From Membranipora membranacea (lineage: Eukaryota; Bryozoa; Gymnolaemata; Cheilostomatida; Membraniporidae): 64,000 nt of DNA. The notes beneath the pieces are model-generated. The model was given only the letters and a program-made list of their open reading frames with translations. It was not told the DNA's origin and made no database searches. The translations under genes were made by a program, and so were the position numbers. Shown here piece by piece: positions 12,501 through 24,976 of the stretch. Position 1 is the stretch's first letter. Every line of letters starts with the position of its first letter. The stretch is taken from NCBI GenBank assembly GCA_914767715.1, contig OU612075.1:9796001-9860000 (forward strand), read 5' to 3'.

Positions 12501-14328
12501 AACTGGCCTGTAATATTAGTATGAGCTGTGATCATCATGACGATATATGTGATACTGAAATATCAGGGCACTCGAAGCTTGATACGGATTAGACAACAGA
12601 GAGATGAGGAAAGATTGAGACTTCTTCAAAGAGTTGATCACCACCTGATCAACCAACCAGGTAAATCAACAGATTAATGAAGCCCTGTTAACGGTGTATG
12701 ATGCAATTGCAGTATTGTGATACATTTAAAGAACTACTAGCCAACTTGAGAACACGTTAGCACAAGTAGCAAACAGCGTAACCAAATAAAATTTGCACTG
12801 CCAAGTAGTTTAAATTCTAAGGAAGAGTTGTCCTCTTTATATCAATGTGCTGATAACTCCTAAAGTGTGGCAACTAATAACTGAGAGCATATATCAAGAT
12901 AACAGACTTTTCAGATAGACATCTAACAATATTATGCGCAGATGACTAGTCCTGTGGCAACCCTAACTATATTGCAGCTTTTCATAATAAGGGAATAAAA
13001 AACTAATTTATAGTATACAACTCAGTTACTATTCAAACCTGGATTTTATTTGATAATCATTATCATTTGGGGAAAAGGCAGTCTCACTAATTAAGATAGA
13101 AACCTCAAAATCATTTGCTGAGTTGTGATACACTTGTCACATAGATCCAGCAGGACAGGGAGTTATTTGAAGTTTCATAACGATGAGCCAAATAATAAGT
13201 AATTATTTTAAGATTCTTTCTCCTTTCAGACGACGCCGGTGACCGACCTGAGTTAGACCCTGTGGATTTTGATTCAGATGAGGAGATGTCCAACTCAGAT
13301 TCAGACAATGAGGATGAGGAGCTCATTCATATACCCAGAACTAGGTCACAGACTCGTGTATCTAGGTCACGATCTAACACCCCAGATCTCACTACTCCAG
13401 GGTAAGTTTTCAAACACTTTTCATGTGTTGTCTAATGCTTGCACATATTGGTGAATGGAACATGTTGATCTTTAACTGGTTTTAATAGAATCAGGTCTTT
13501 GATATTATTCTAGTGTTCTCTGTCTAATTTAGAATACTGCTCTTAGTACATACACAGTCTGATGCCCAGTTACAACTGATTTTCGCACAATGTAGAGATA
13601 TGAAGGTACTGAAAGGGTACTACTTTGTATACACATTCATGAATTAGTACCTTTTTAATACAATCTCACCCTAATTGGGCCACAGGCTCTTTATGAAATT
13701 AGAGTAGTATTCTAAATCAGACTGAGAACTCTAAAGTGATACAAAAAACTTGATCTCTCACAATTACTTCAATTCCTCAACTCGGCACCAATTATTCAGC
13801 TCAAAGGATTGCTCTAACGCATAAGAATCCCTGTCCTACCTGATTTGATAATCTGTTTCTTCTTGTATGGGAAAAATCCCCTCCATCCAAACAAAACAAG
13901 TTGAGAGAGGCCGTACTGCACTGTTTTTGAAGCTGCCTAGCTATCATAATATGGTCACACAGCTCTGAATCAGTCAATTTTTCATAAATAAAGTCTGTGA
14001 CGCATTATTTCTGTAGATTAAATGGTCAATCATGTTAACAAATGTTAAAAACAAAACACAATTTAAGAAAAATGAATCTTTTCAATATTTTGATTGTTTT
14101 TTCAGGGCTGAGACCAGATATATCAGAAAGTTGAGACAGTCAGTTGAAGAAGAAAAGATGAATAGACAATGTATAGTATGTCACGCCAATGTTAAAAATA
14201 TTATCTTACTGCCATGTAGACATTTATGTGTATGCGGAGACTGTGTACAGCCCTTACTGAGACGTAGACCGAAGACGTGCCCCCTGTGTCTGGGCAGGAT
14301 CAACCAAGTCATGGAAGTTTTTACATAA
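9574..14328 (+). pseudogene. Gene B copy 1: RNF26-like membrane RING gene, two nonsense codons
   Basis: Seven exons can be placed against the intact copy in unit 3: from 9574 (exon 1), then 10211-10491, 10726-10924, 11782-11939, 12374-12660, 13230-13401 and 14106-14328. Two in-frame stops break it: TGA at 9712-9714 in exon 1 (glycine GGA in unit 3, codon 47), and TGA at 12522-12524 in exon 5 (tryptophan TGG in unit 3, inside the last membrane segment). Exon 5 also has an in-frame 3-bp deletion. All splice sites and the RING exon are still good, apart from Arg to Leu after the last cysteine. Inactivation is therefore recent. Confidence 0.88.
11344..11384. mobile_element. 25-bp palindromic insertion with 8-bp target duplication (copy 1)
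   Basis: The insert 11352-11376 reads aatgaactaaa / g / gtttagttcattg, nearly a perfect palindrome. It is flanked on both sides by the direct repeat atcaaacc (11344-11351 and 11377-11384). The matching intron in unit 3 (41535-41550) has one atcaaacc and no insert, so both the insertion and the target duplication are demonstrated. A second copy with a different duplication lies at 62866-62906. Confidence 0.85.
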
Positions 14329-15797
14329 ATATGATGTAAATATTTTAGACATGATATTTGTATAAACTTTTTTACAATGCTATTGCACCAGTGGTGTCCA
14401 ATCAAAAATGCTGACTGCAAAAAGCTTTGATAGATTTGTGTCTTTGTTCTTTATCTCTTTGGGAAATCGCCGTCGGGCTACCCTTTTTGGCAATCACGAT
14501 TTTGCAATAATTTACCTCACTTATTTTTAGAGTCCTTTTGCTCCATTTCAATTAAGAACGTAGTGGAGGGAGGCTTCAAATTTGCCAAATGATATTTTTA
14601 TATCAAATATATTACGTTACAAACCATAATCACGCAAACAGTTAACAGCCAATTTCGAAAAAAAGGCAGTTTACTAAAGTGTGTCAGTAGCCTGTGTTTA
14701 CAAGTACCAAACAAACCTTGTCTAGACAGGCTAGTGTGTCAAGTGATCATCCCTCCAGCAATAAGGCTGACAAAATGTTTCCACTTTGTAGGAGGGGGAT
14801 ACTGCATCCGTCACATTTGGCAAAAACGCCTGTAAAAAATCCATAAAGCCTCGCATCAGTTCTATCTGACAGTGCAAGTGAAAAGAAGTCATCAAACGTA
14901 CACGCATCATTGCATATATACAACGTAAAACAGGAAAAAGGATTGATGTCTGTTCTAAGGACATCACTCTAACCTGTCAGTTCAACATGAATCTCTACAA
15001 AGCATGATGATGCAAGATCAACTTGTCAATGGGAAAAGTGATGAGTTCCTGTTTCAATAACTTTGAGTTGTCCCTCTAACAAACAGGGAACCATAACTCT
15101 AGAAAAAAAGTAATAGTAACGCCTGCGCACTGATATTATAATGATATCCGGATACTGAAGTGAAACTGCCAGAGTCCAACTGCTCCACCTACCTGACTGT
15201 GGTGAAATTCTTCTTACTGTGGGTAGACTTCATACTTATACTTATATACAGGGGTAAGTAACAGTATTGAATTGAGTGTAACGTGATGGGTGAAAACCTT
15301 ATAAGTTTGTGTATATAGATCATTACTGTAGATATTGTCAAAACAGAGCAACTAGTAGTAGTACAAAAGAGTCACAGGTCTACGTGACTCAAAACTAACC
15401 GCTTGGGCCTCTGTCAAGTGGACTGTCTGCTCTGCTGCGTTTGAGTGACCTCAAATCCAATCTTTATAGGCCTTGATATGATTGGCACCAGAAATTCAGA
15501 GCTAATACATTTGCTACTGCCCCCTACCCTGGTTTTTGTTGTTTGAAAGTAATTTATGATAGAGAAGATATATTAACTCTCCTGAGAATCTAAAATCCCG
15601 CTATCCTGATAGTATTGCTTGGAGAACTTCCTCCTAGCTGTTCATGCATACCTCATTCAATGAATTTAGTCAACTGCAGCTGCAGCTCATTCATCAGCAT
15701 TCAATTTCAAATCCAAATGCCTATGCCAAGTTCTCCTTAGATGCATGCACAGAAGGAGCTAGATCTAATGCATTAATTACAAGATATTTCAATGTTT
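14329..15797. other. Intergenic spacer between gene B and the next gene A (unit 1)
   Basis: Shared with 27844-29427 and 45099-46612. It holds a short segment (about 14750-14930) whose minus-strand frame (FDDFFSLALSDRTDARLYGF) is recognisable in three units but interrupted. Otherwise no gene is seen. The last ~400 bp before the next unit presumably include gene A upstream sequence. Confidence 0.45.
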
Positions 15798-16204
15798 TAA
15801 ATATTGGTTGTATTTCCTAAGCATGTAATCAGTAGAGGTCATCATGGGGTGGAGCTGGGATGTGGTAGAAAGAGCATTGCATCAGTACCAAAAGAGAAAA
15901 GTTTGTCTTAGAATTCAACAGTAGCGGCTTTGTGATGAATCTGTATCAATTTTGCCTGATTTCTCTGTGAAATCTTGATTGATTGGACTTCACACTCAGT
16001 GGTATTATCAGAATTCATGTATTTTTTGAAAGAGGATGCGATCCATAATTTTCCGGCTGTGAAAAATGATTCAGCTAGCAATATGCTTTCATACTAAAAT
16101 CTATCCAGTGCCTAATGTAGTCCTCAGCAGTTCTGATTAGATTAAAGAATGCTTTTATCGATATTAAAACATTAACATTCAATTATTTTAGCTGAGTAAA
16201 TATA

Positions 16205-19200
16205 ATGGCAGCAGCAGAGACTAACGAACAAGCCTTCACGGAATGTGGCTTATGTTTTGTAAATGATCAGCTGAAAAGATTGCCCTGTAATCCTGGACAC
16301 ATCTACTGTGTAACATGTCTAACCAAGGATTCAGAGGTTACCAAGATTATAAAATGTCCACTATGCAGGTAAACTTTCTTTTTTACACTTCATAGCTTGA
16401 TTTTGTTATTGTAGGCCCTACATAATGATATTGTGATCAGTTGATGATAATAATTGATAGGCTATATGATTTGTTTATAATTACTATATGGTCAAGGTGC
16501 CAAGTACTGCAGTGGCCTTCAGGTTGCCTTTTATTTTCAGATCAGTATTTGATGAATGTATTGATGACATCCCATCAGCAGATGCTCCCTTAGACAAGTT
16601 TCTCTGCTGTGATGTTTGTATGAGAAAAGATGATACAAGAGAACTGGCACAGATTTATTGTGTAATCTGTCAAAAAAGGTTTTGTACTTCCCATGAAAAG
16701 GTAAATTTGCTCAGACTCAGAGAGGATACCTTTGGATATATCCAGGGTAAAGACTTTGAGATCTTATGGTTCATAATTTATTGGTTGTAAGGCAGTAGTT
16801 AGTGAAATTAATTATCTCAAAACTAAGCTCCTATATGACCTTAAAATTCTTTTAATGAGTTAACTAACAATGAGCAATCCATATCAGCTTTGGATGATTA
16901 TCTTTTGACTTTATGTGTGTCAGGGCCTTGGTAGAGTTACTTGATAGTTAAATGGAGATTACGAATACTAGCCAGTTTCCCCTCCTAATAGAATGATGAT
17001 ATTTTGCTTAATTCTATCATGGCTGGCATGCTCAGCTCCCAGCTGTCTCAATGTAATAGACATTGACAATTAAATTCCATGTATTATATAGTATGTATAG
17101 GTTTAGGATAATAGCCGTCTATTTCTGATGTAACACATTTATTGAAGAGTCACAATGATGCCCTTGATGACCACATGAGGATAAGGATGGATGAGTATAA
17201 GAGAGATTTTAGAAAGATGGAGACAAGATACTGTGTCAAACATCCTAAGAAGGTTTACTCAATGGCCTGCGGAAAATGTAGTCGCGTGTTTTGTACTGTC
17301 TGTGTTGAGAATATAGATACCTGCTCAGATGGTAAATATATAACATGTTTATATTTTTTCCTTAAAGACTACCCGAATAAGTGCTTGTTTCTTTTATTGC
17401 ACTTCTGGGAGACTGTGACATCATAATGCAGAGAATGGGAGTTACCTTAGTTTATGGAAGCTCTTTTTCCACGATCAATAATCCATGCCAAGTAGAACAG
17501 GTAGAAAGTTTTGTACCATCAAAAAACTGATAAAACTTTCAGACTATAACATTCATTGGTCTTTGAGTAGTCTATAAGATATAGTTTTAAGTGGTCGGAG
17601 TGATAGTTAAAGCTACTGTATCATTGACTTGGAGACCCTAAGTTTTACAGAATTAGATAATATAATGAAAGAAAGTGTGCTCCAACATCGTACCCTGATT
17701 TTCAATGAGAGATAAAAATAGTAACACAAGCGATGTTAATGATTTACATTCCTCCAGGTAATAACCACAACCTGAAGGTAATAAGTAGTTTGGTTACTCT
17801 GCTGACTGACTTGGTGAATGAGAAGAAAGTATGGATATACGATAAAGAGGAGCACCTGTTAGGAATGTCAAAACAACTGACAGCTGTCATATCCGACTGG
17901 GATACAGAGACACAAGAGATGATTGAGAAGTTGCATGAAGCCAGAGATAAACATGTAGGTGTAACATTTGGAGGATCTTTGTGTTGTTGAAATGACAGTT
18001 TCTATTTAGGCTGACCTTATGTTATTGTCAATAATTATTGTAAGACCTCCCATATCCCAGCTGATCATATGGAGTTGTCTACTCAGTTTTTATGGGAACA
18101 TTAATCCCAGATGCATTCAGAGAAGCAGGTAGTTCATGACACACCCCTGAGAGAACTACCAGATATGGTATGAATGCCTATAGAGGAAGACATAAGACCT
18201 TTAGGCCTGTACATGACACAATGTGTTGCCGTTGGTACCAAATTTTTTATGTCCCTTCCTGCCCGAGTAAAACAAGTAAAACTAATCTTGGTTAAAATCG
18301 CACGGTATAGTCACTCACGGCATTGCGAAGAATGGACGACAAAATAGTGGGTGCTTTAGGGTCCAGGCCGCAATTTCTGCACCATTTTGCTCTCAGTTAG
18401 TGGGCAGGTCGGAGCACACCTGGGGTCCAACAAGTCCCAGTAGTCAGTGAAGAAACGAATGCATGATTTTGATGTTTACCCCATTAGGTTATGGAGTTGA
18501 TGCAGAAATATGCTGAGTTAGAGGAGAAATTGATAGATCTCAGAAATCAATCCAGAATTGAGATGACGAGTTTTCTGGATGATGAGATTGGGAGTCTACT
18601 TGATAAGCTCAGCAGACAAGTTGCAAAAATAGATACCAGACTTTTCACTTATCATGAGGTATAAACAATTACATAAAATATTCTTGGTTGATCTAGTTTA
18701 AGAATTAGACTTAACTTTTCAAAGAGTTTCCTTCTAAATTTAGATATATTAATAGTATATTGTAATTTCCATTGTAATTTGTGACATCAAAAATTTTCTT
18801 GGTCTTGGTTAGAAATTAGACTCTTCTCTTTTCAAAGAGTTTTCTTCTAAATAATGATTCGTCAATAGTATATTGTAATTCCCAATGTGATATGTAACAT
18901 CACTTTGATCAAGGAGGAAAATAAATTACTCCTCGCTTTGATGCACGACAATATCTATTCATCTACTTTCCTCATTGATCACAGTAATGTTCCCCATACT
19001 TGCTTTGAAAGAATAGTAATGGCTAAAGAAAATGTTGAGTAATCATATTGTTCGTATACCATCGAAATGCTGTCGATGTCAGGAATGCAAAAAAACCCAT
19101 TTTTAGTGTCGCATGACGTCTTCATTGGTTTGTGCCATAACTGTACCTCAAGTCTCATCATCTCAACTGAATGTCATTATATTCTACCAGGTAGACGTTG

Positions 19201-20752
19201 CAGGAGGATACAAAGAGACAGAGAAACTTATAGATGAACTGATGAATATGAAGATCCCTCAATATAAACCTTCATCTAATCATGTCCAGCTCTCTGATAC
19301 AGGTATTCACGTTATTATAAGCTCCAATCGCGATTCCAAGCTAGATGAGGCATGTTGAAAGACTTTTATTTGTTCTGATTGCCAATGCGCGTATGAACCC
19401 CTTCTAAAACAGGCACACATTAGGGTTGTGTCATGCCTAAGATACTAACTTGAGAACTACTTGTCCCACTTTTTTGATTTTTCATTGTTATTGTAGCTAA
19501 AGATTTGTATAGTGGAATAAAAGCAGCCGAAACAATGCAGCTTCATGATGTTATGGTATCATTCATTCTGTTCACACTTTTGTTCTAAACTTTGTAAGGA
19601 GGCATTAACTGAGTGGCATTCTTTCCTTTACTTTATAGATTACGGAGACATTCAGCTTGCTCTTCAAATTTGCCAATCATCCCAAAATCCCATCAATCTG
19701 CCCACCTTAGTCTTAGTCAATCTTGACCCTCCGACTTCTATGGAATTAGTCAGTACTGTCCAATTCTCTTCATCAGTTCACTCTGTAACCAAATATCAAA
19801 ATTACTTATACACTGGCCTTGATAATAGTACCATTATGAGAGCGCATGAGCCTGTAAATACCAGTCCACCTTCTCAGCTTGTGAATGTAGGTGGTTGGGC
19901 ATCCAGTATCCAAGTGTATAACAATGAGCTGTATGTGTTATCACATGACACCGATAAGGTTTATGTGTATGACTTGGCGGGTAGACTTAAAAGGTCCTGG
20001 TCCCATAACAGTAACAGTCGTTACTTTAATAAGCTTAGGGTGGTCAATGAGAAGGTGGTTGTTCCAGATGGAGCATCACAGTCGCTAACAGTGTACACTC
20101 TTCAAGGTCAGCTAATGAAGCATGTTAAAGTTCCTGGTATGACAAGAAACTGGAAAGCTTTAGCTGTATGTGGAGATGACTCTGTTATCTTATCTGACCG
20201 CGGCGCAAACAGTGTACTCAGAGTGAACATAGACAGTGGAGAGGTGATGTGGACATCTAAACATGTAAACGAACCTCTAGGAGTCATCTGCTACAAGGAC
20301 AGATATGTACTCGTGTCTAACTACAACGCTGAAACCAAGATATGGATACTGGATATGGAGACAGGTTAGTTCATGATTGGCTAAACCACATAATTGTGTT
20401 TTCTGCATTATTGTCTGACGTTTTACCTTCATGGATAGGAAGCAGAAATGATTAGGCATTCAATTTGTATGAAAACCTGCCGAAGTCATATTCATGATGC
20501 GGTGCAGTAAATGCAACACAAAACTTTGGTAAAAATTGGAGCAGCTTTATTTCACTGTTATAGCTTGAAGTACCGGTATTTCATGACATTCCATTTCCAT
20601 TGTTCTACCTTTCAGGAGAGAAGGTAGATGAAGTTTGTGGAGAGACCGGACAACATACTGACCACTTTGACCTTGATGTCTGTGATGACACCCTGATTAT
20701 TGCTAAATATGATCAGAAGACAGTACAGTATTACAAGCTCAACTCAGATTGA
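16205..20752 (+). CDS. Gene A copy 2: TRIM-like E3 ligase with RING, two B-boxes, coiled coil and beta-propeller (616 aa)
   Basis: Exons are 16205-16368, 16541-16700, 17148-17331, 17758-17954, 18488-18658, 19191-19302, 19639-20364 and 20616-20752; all junctions are GT-AG, phases agree, and they sum to 1851 nt. Order of domains: RING (C14, C17, C28, H32, C35, C38, C51, C54), B-box 1 (C78, C81, C95, C98, C103, H106), B-box 2 (C137, H140, C149, C152, C157, C160, H173), coiled coil (about 174-329), then a propeller of about six 42-residue blades (about 366-616). The RING predicts ubiquitin transfer, the coiled coil dimerisation and the propeller target binding, probably in the cytosol. The layout resembles TRIM-NHL proteins without a filamin domain. 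The start is the first ATG before the RING, in context 'aaataATGG'. A pyrimidine tract ending 'ttttag' just upstream suggests a 5' UTR intron. Confidence 0.88.
18675..18895 (+). repeat. ~110-bp tandem duplication in intron 5 of gene A copy 2
   Basis: Two diverged adjacent copies of a segment containing 'cttttcaaagagtttycttc' and 'aatagtatattgtaattyc'. Unit 3 has a single copy (32310-32400), and units 1 and 4 have a shortened version. Confidence 0.7.
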
Positions 20753-21620
20753 TATGAGCTAAGAGAAGGTCAACATTGTTTCTAATCCATCCATAATGTG
20801 TATTAGTCTACTAGCAACATGGTGAAGGTCATGTGGGTCAACATTGTTGATGAGGATGAGGACAATAAAATCCCCATTTGTGTGTTACATATTATTTAAA
20901 TCATCTTAAATTACTCCTGTAACTTACTTGCATACAAAGTCAGAAAAACAATTTTCAGATCACTTTGTGAGCTTGACCATATAATATGTGTTAGTCTACT
21001 AGCAACACGGTGAAGGTCGTGTGTATCAATATTGCTGACATGGATTTCCTGTTATGAGCTTACGGTCAGGCGCTTGCATATCCACTCAATGTTTTGGCCT
21101 TGCTTCTTTCAGTCCTACCCATAAAAATAGGTACCTACATTTATATATATTATGATTATGTCCTACCCAGAAGATATTTTGCACATTTATGTGTGAAGTC
21201 TTCTTGCAGATCGATATTGCTGATATGGATTTCACGTTACGAGCTTGATTCGCATGTTCACTTAATGTTTTGGCTCTGTTTTGTTTCAGTCCGCGCCATT
21301 ATGATGAACATTATTACATTTATATATAATGTTCATAGCCCTACCCGGAAGGTATTTTGCATTGTGATTTTTTAACTCATCCTTGTTTGTCTCAAATAAA
21401 GTCTTATTTGTCTCATTATTGTTCCCAATCTGATAATTCATGACGATGAGCCATAAACATACAAATCAGAATAGACTATAAGATAGTCTAGGTTAATTAT
21501 TCATGTCCGTTATAGAATAAGAATAATTGTGTTCTGATGCGCTATTTACACAATTTCCTCTGCGATGTTCTGTCAGGCCTGATACAACTCAACAATTGTG
21601 ATGATCAAATCTTACAAAAC
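20753..21620 (+). other. Gene A 3' flank, unit 2
   Basis: Homologous to 4530-5350 of unit 1, with the same ~178-bp internal duplication and AATAAA at 21395. It ends at the breakpoint of the foreign block after 'cttacaaaac'. Confidence 0.6.
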
Positions 21621-22173
21621 ATCGACATTTTGTGGCAAATTCAGTACACCTGGTGTTTTTTGGTAATCATGTTATCATGATTTATTTATTTAGACCAGGA
21701 TATATATCCTTACACATTGATAAAATTTGGACATGTGCAGTCAACAGTACCATCTATGGGAAGGCTTAGGCTTGCACAGTGTAAGGAGTTAATTTATTAT
21801 GTATTTTGGCACAGAGTTGATTGATTTCCTCACTCTAGGTCTATTACATAATAATTAAATGGTCTGCATCAACTCAGTGGTACAAAAAGAGGAATGAAAT
21901 AATCAAATTCCTTTGCGCTGCTTATGGTGATTCGTTAATTCATCCATGCATTGTCATTCACTGATGCTATCTAAAATGGTCCTCATTAACTTTTTCGGAA
22001 AACAAACAACATAAAAAATGATAAAACCATCTCATCCGAACAGCTTCTCAAAATTTATGATGTAGACCAAGGTATGGAATAGCCTAACAAGTGCATAGCT
22101 AATAGCCGGTACTTGATTGCCTGACTTGCTAACAGTGGTACACTATAATAAATTTTCAATCACCATCAGCCTC

Positions 22174-22267
22174 AGCCTGTCTTGACAATGAAGCTTTTTG
22201 GAGGGGGAACTCGTTCGCAAAAGTTGAGAGCTGTGACCCCCCACAACAAAGCTTGTCAAGACAGGCT
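22174..22267. repeat. Short fold-back repeat
   Basis: Arms agcctgtcttgacaa (22174-22188) and ttgtcaagacaggct (22253-22267) are exact reverse complements. The same sequence family appears at 26285-26362 with a clear target duplication. The flanks here share 'catcagcc' but not cleanly. Confidence 0.6.
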
Positions 22268-22733
22268 ACACCCACATCAGCCCCTCCCTTTTGTTTGAGA
22301 TGGAGGCAACAATCCTGGCCATCCTCGCATTTAAATATGGGGACATGCGACAATAATCCCCCCCCCCCTTTTGACTGGCGAGAGGGAAGGTGAGTATGCA
22401 TGACAATGTCAAAATATAAATGAGATTAGTAGTGAGATGACAAATGATGAAACGCAAAATAAATGGTTTATTTTGAGGAAACTCTCATATCCTCTAGTCA
22501 CATACCGTCATGGTTGGCGTGGCGGTAAACATATTCTTAGATCACATATGATGACCGCACTATCAATTAAGCGAAACAGCTTACTCATCAACTTGGCAGG
22601 GAAATGATCAGGAAATGTTTCTCATACCTCTTTTTTTCTGACTATATATGAAGCGGGTACAGTTTCTCATGATAGTAATTTTAAAAAAACTTTGTTGGTA
22701 GCAGACATTTTCAAAACTGAAGAGGTTGAAGAA

Positions 22734-24745
22734 ATGAGTCTCAAATTTATTATTGGCTGCACTGTGGTGGTTTACATGATCGGCACTGTCACAAGCCAAG
22801 GTAAGTATTAAAAGGAGGAACGATTTTTATATTTAACAATGCGATTCTTAATGGGAATACCATGAAAAACATTAATAATAATGAATTGTTGCTGACAATA
22901 AAAATATACATATATAAATATTGCTCAAAAGTCCTTCAAAAATGGCAAAAATAAGTGATAGATGAGATATAGATCGATTTTGATCCATTCTGTCTGCATT
23001 AGTTTTGTGCCTCCCTTCCGCTGATGAGTCGTGGTGGGGAATCAATTTTGAATGAAGGTGAGGTGCCATCTTCCAGCACTTCGTAAATATGAGTGTGATA
23101 TATTTATCCTTCTGACCATTTAAACACATCTATCTGCACTGTTTTTAACTCTCTGCAAAGACTTATTAGATCATCAAATACTCCATCAACTTTTAATGGA
23201 CAACTTATCAATTATGACTTTTATCAAAAGACAACTTTTAAAAGACAAGTAATGCCAAGTTATTGAACGTACAAAGTCATCAACCTATGCCCTGACACTG
23301 CTCCGAAGATCAGGTGTTGATAGCACTGCAATAGCACTGTTCTATAAGGCAAGGATACTATGATCCGTTCTGTCGTTTGCCTGTCCTGTGTGGTACCCAT
23401 ATCTGAGTAAAACTAATATAGATGAACTTGAAAGTTTTGAAAGGATGTACACAAGAAGAATTTTACCCCTTACAGACAATTATGATGAAAGACTGTCCAA
23501 ACTTATTATTGAAGAACTTAGTGTACATTTAAATGTCTTAAGTCTACGATATGTTTCTAAAGTTCAATCCTACGAGGACCATGTTTGCAATGATTTGCTT
23601 CAGCTGTCTCAGCATGTTGGAAGGACAGCATTTTATGATAAACTGCTGTTTAAAAAATTAATTTAATTCCATTCCTTCTTTTTCACACGGCCGAATTTGT
23701 CAAGATAGATTGGTCGATGATGAAAAAAAAGTAATTATTTAGGAAAAAATATTTTTCTCTTCAACCACTATTAGCTCAATTCACATTCCTTTACATATTG
23801 TTTTTTTTCTTTCTTCTCTTGGCACAAAACGAAAAGCATTTTTTTTCTTTAAAATTATTACGATGCCGAAAGAATATTAAAACAAATACATATTTTCTCT
23901 TATAGCCGGCTTCGACGGACAAATTGGTGATCCCACCTCGTTTACCTGGTGGCCCTCCAGGCTTCGACGCCACTCCAGCTCCAGCTCGTTCGCCGTTCTT
24001 CGGCTGCTCTGCTACCAACGTCTGCTTCTGTCCTGTGTTTGTGTCGTCATGTCCACATAGATGCGCTGGAGGTAGATATCAGGCTGATCAGACAAACGAT
24101 GGATGTTTGTTTGCAGACTGCAGATGTCGTAAGTCTCTACTTAGACCAAGTTTAACCCTAAGATAATTTCTCGAGTTCAACTATTTTATAAAAAGTGGTG
24201 CACATGTAATTGTCTCAGTGTGTAATACTAGCCTGGGCGGGCTGTTTGGAGATAGACATGGACACGCCCTCACAGCCTGCCCAGAAATTATCATTCTTTT
24301 AACTTATTTAAAAACGATTTTTCTTTTGAGTTTCAATAAATCAAGTATTATTAGCCAAATTGCCAAAAAAAAGTTTGTGATGAGGCACCTACTCGCTGGT
24401 CAGTAACAATTTATCTTCCTACTAGTGAATAGAGTGCAAATCTGTATCTGTAAACAAACAGCATAGCTGACAAAGCATGAAGGTCAGACTAGATTATACA
24501 CAGGATTGAAGCTTATTAAAAAAATTTAAAGTAATTACCTGTATAATTTAGAGCCGGGAGTAGCTAAACTCAAACTGGGCCGCTGTCCAAACTTCAGGCC
24601 TTACAGATACGTGTTTCGCTAAGATCTTCTTTGTGAGACCGACTCAGATTGCTCTGGTGCTGACGAATGCTGCCAAGTAGGAACGGACACCCGTCTGCAG
24701 TGTCTAGCTGCTCTACCAGAACGGCCAACAACAGGAAGGAAATGA
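22734..24745 (+). CDS. Secreted cysteine-rich protein, antistasin-like plus WAP/colipase-like segment (118 aa)
   Basis: Three-exon model: 22734-22800, 23961-24128 and 24624-24745 (357 nt), donors gtaagt and gtaagt, acceptors ccctccag and cgctaag, phases 1 and 1. Residues 1-22 are a signal peptide (MSLKFIIGCTVVVYMIGTVT, then SQ). After a short Pro/Ala-rich stretch, residues 38-78 carry the antistasin-type spacing (C44, C46, C53, C57, G60, D69-G-C71, C76-R-C78). Residues 79-105 carry C82-x5-C88-x5-C94-C95-x9-C105, as in the first half of WAP or colipase-like folds. Antistasin domains are known serine-protease inhibitors, so an extracellular inhibitor or matrix role is the likely inference. The third acceptor is not strong. 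A different acceptor at 23905 gives the wrong phase. The gene is specific to the foreign block of unit 2. Confidence 0.6.
22801..23269. other. No gene seen (first intron of the secreted-protein model)
   Basis: AT-rich. I found no supported coding or RNA feature. Confidence 0.4.
23270..23666 (+). pseudogene. LINE reverse-transcriptase C-terminal fragment (plus strand)
   Basis: The frame reads SSTYALTLLRRSGVDS, ... ALFYKARIL, stop, SVLSFACPVWYPYLSK, ... ELESFERMYTRRILPL. The 'LLRRSGV ... YK..I.SVL.FA.PVW.P ... LE..ER...RIL' pattern is typical of the end of non-LTR retrotransposon ORF2 proteins. One stop lies in the middle, and the upstream reverse-transcriptase core is absent. It lies inside the large intron of the secreted-protein gene. 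Confidence 0.72.
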
Positions 24746-24749
24746 GAAG

Positions 24750-24976
24750 CAGGCCCGTAGTTCTAGGGGAGGCAGGGAGGCGCTGCCTCCCCTAGAAAGC
24801 TTAATATAATAGCTTAAAAACACTATAATTGAAAAATCCATGTCAGAATCAACTCATCTGGGATTTCCATTCGCTAATAACATGCCTCAAATTGCTTATA
24901 GAACTGCTCCAGGTGAAGTTTTGGACTCGCCTCAAACTTTTACCTCCCCTACCATTTTTTCTATTCTACGGCCCTG
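24750..24976. mobile_element. 227-bp MITE-like element
   Basis: The ends caggcccgtag (24750-24760) and ctacggccctg (24966-24976) are inverted repeats with one mismatch. Just inside the left end is a hairpin, ctaggggaggcag / ggaggcg / ctgcctcccctag. CAGG(G/C)CCGTAG ends resemble hAT-type termini. I could not identify a clean 8-bp target duplication. Confidence 0.55.

Larger units (their letters stand above)
1..15797 (+). repeat. Tandem segmental duplication, unit 1
   Basis: First of four diverged head-to-tail copies. It begins at the same sequence (taaatattggttgtatttcc) that recurs at 15798, 29428 and about 46613. It holds gene A copy 1 (broken), a LINE ORF1 relic, a fold-back element and gene B copy 1 (broken). 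Because the window opens inside the repeat, the array may extend upstream. In the 3' flank of gene A this unit resembles unit 4 more than units 2 and 3: both keep a second copy of the 'gggtcaacattgttg' segment. Confidence 0.93.

Noticed and set aside
23906-23960. Longer second exon for the secreted protein starting at the acceptor 'ttatag' at 23905
   Set aside because: It joins exon 1 in the wrong phase and leads into a frame without the cysteine pattern; the acceptor at 23960 fits.
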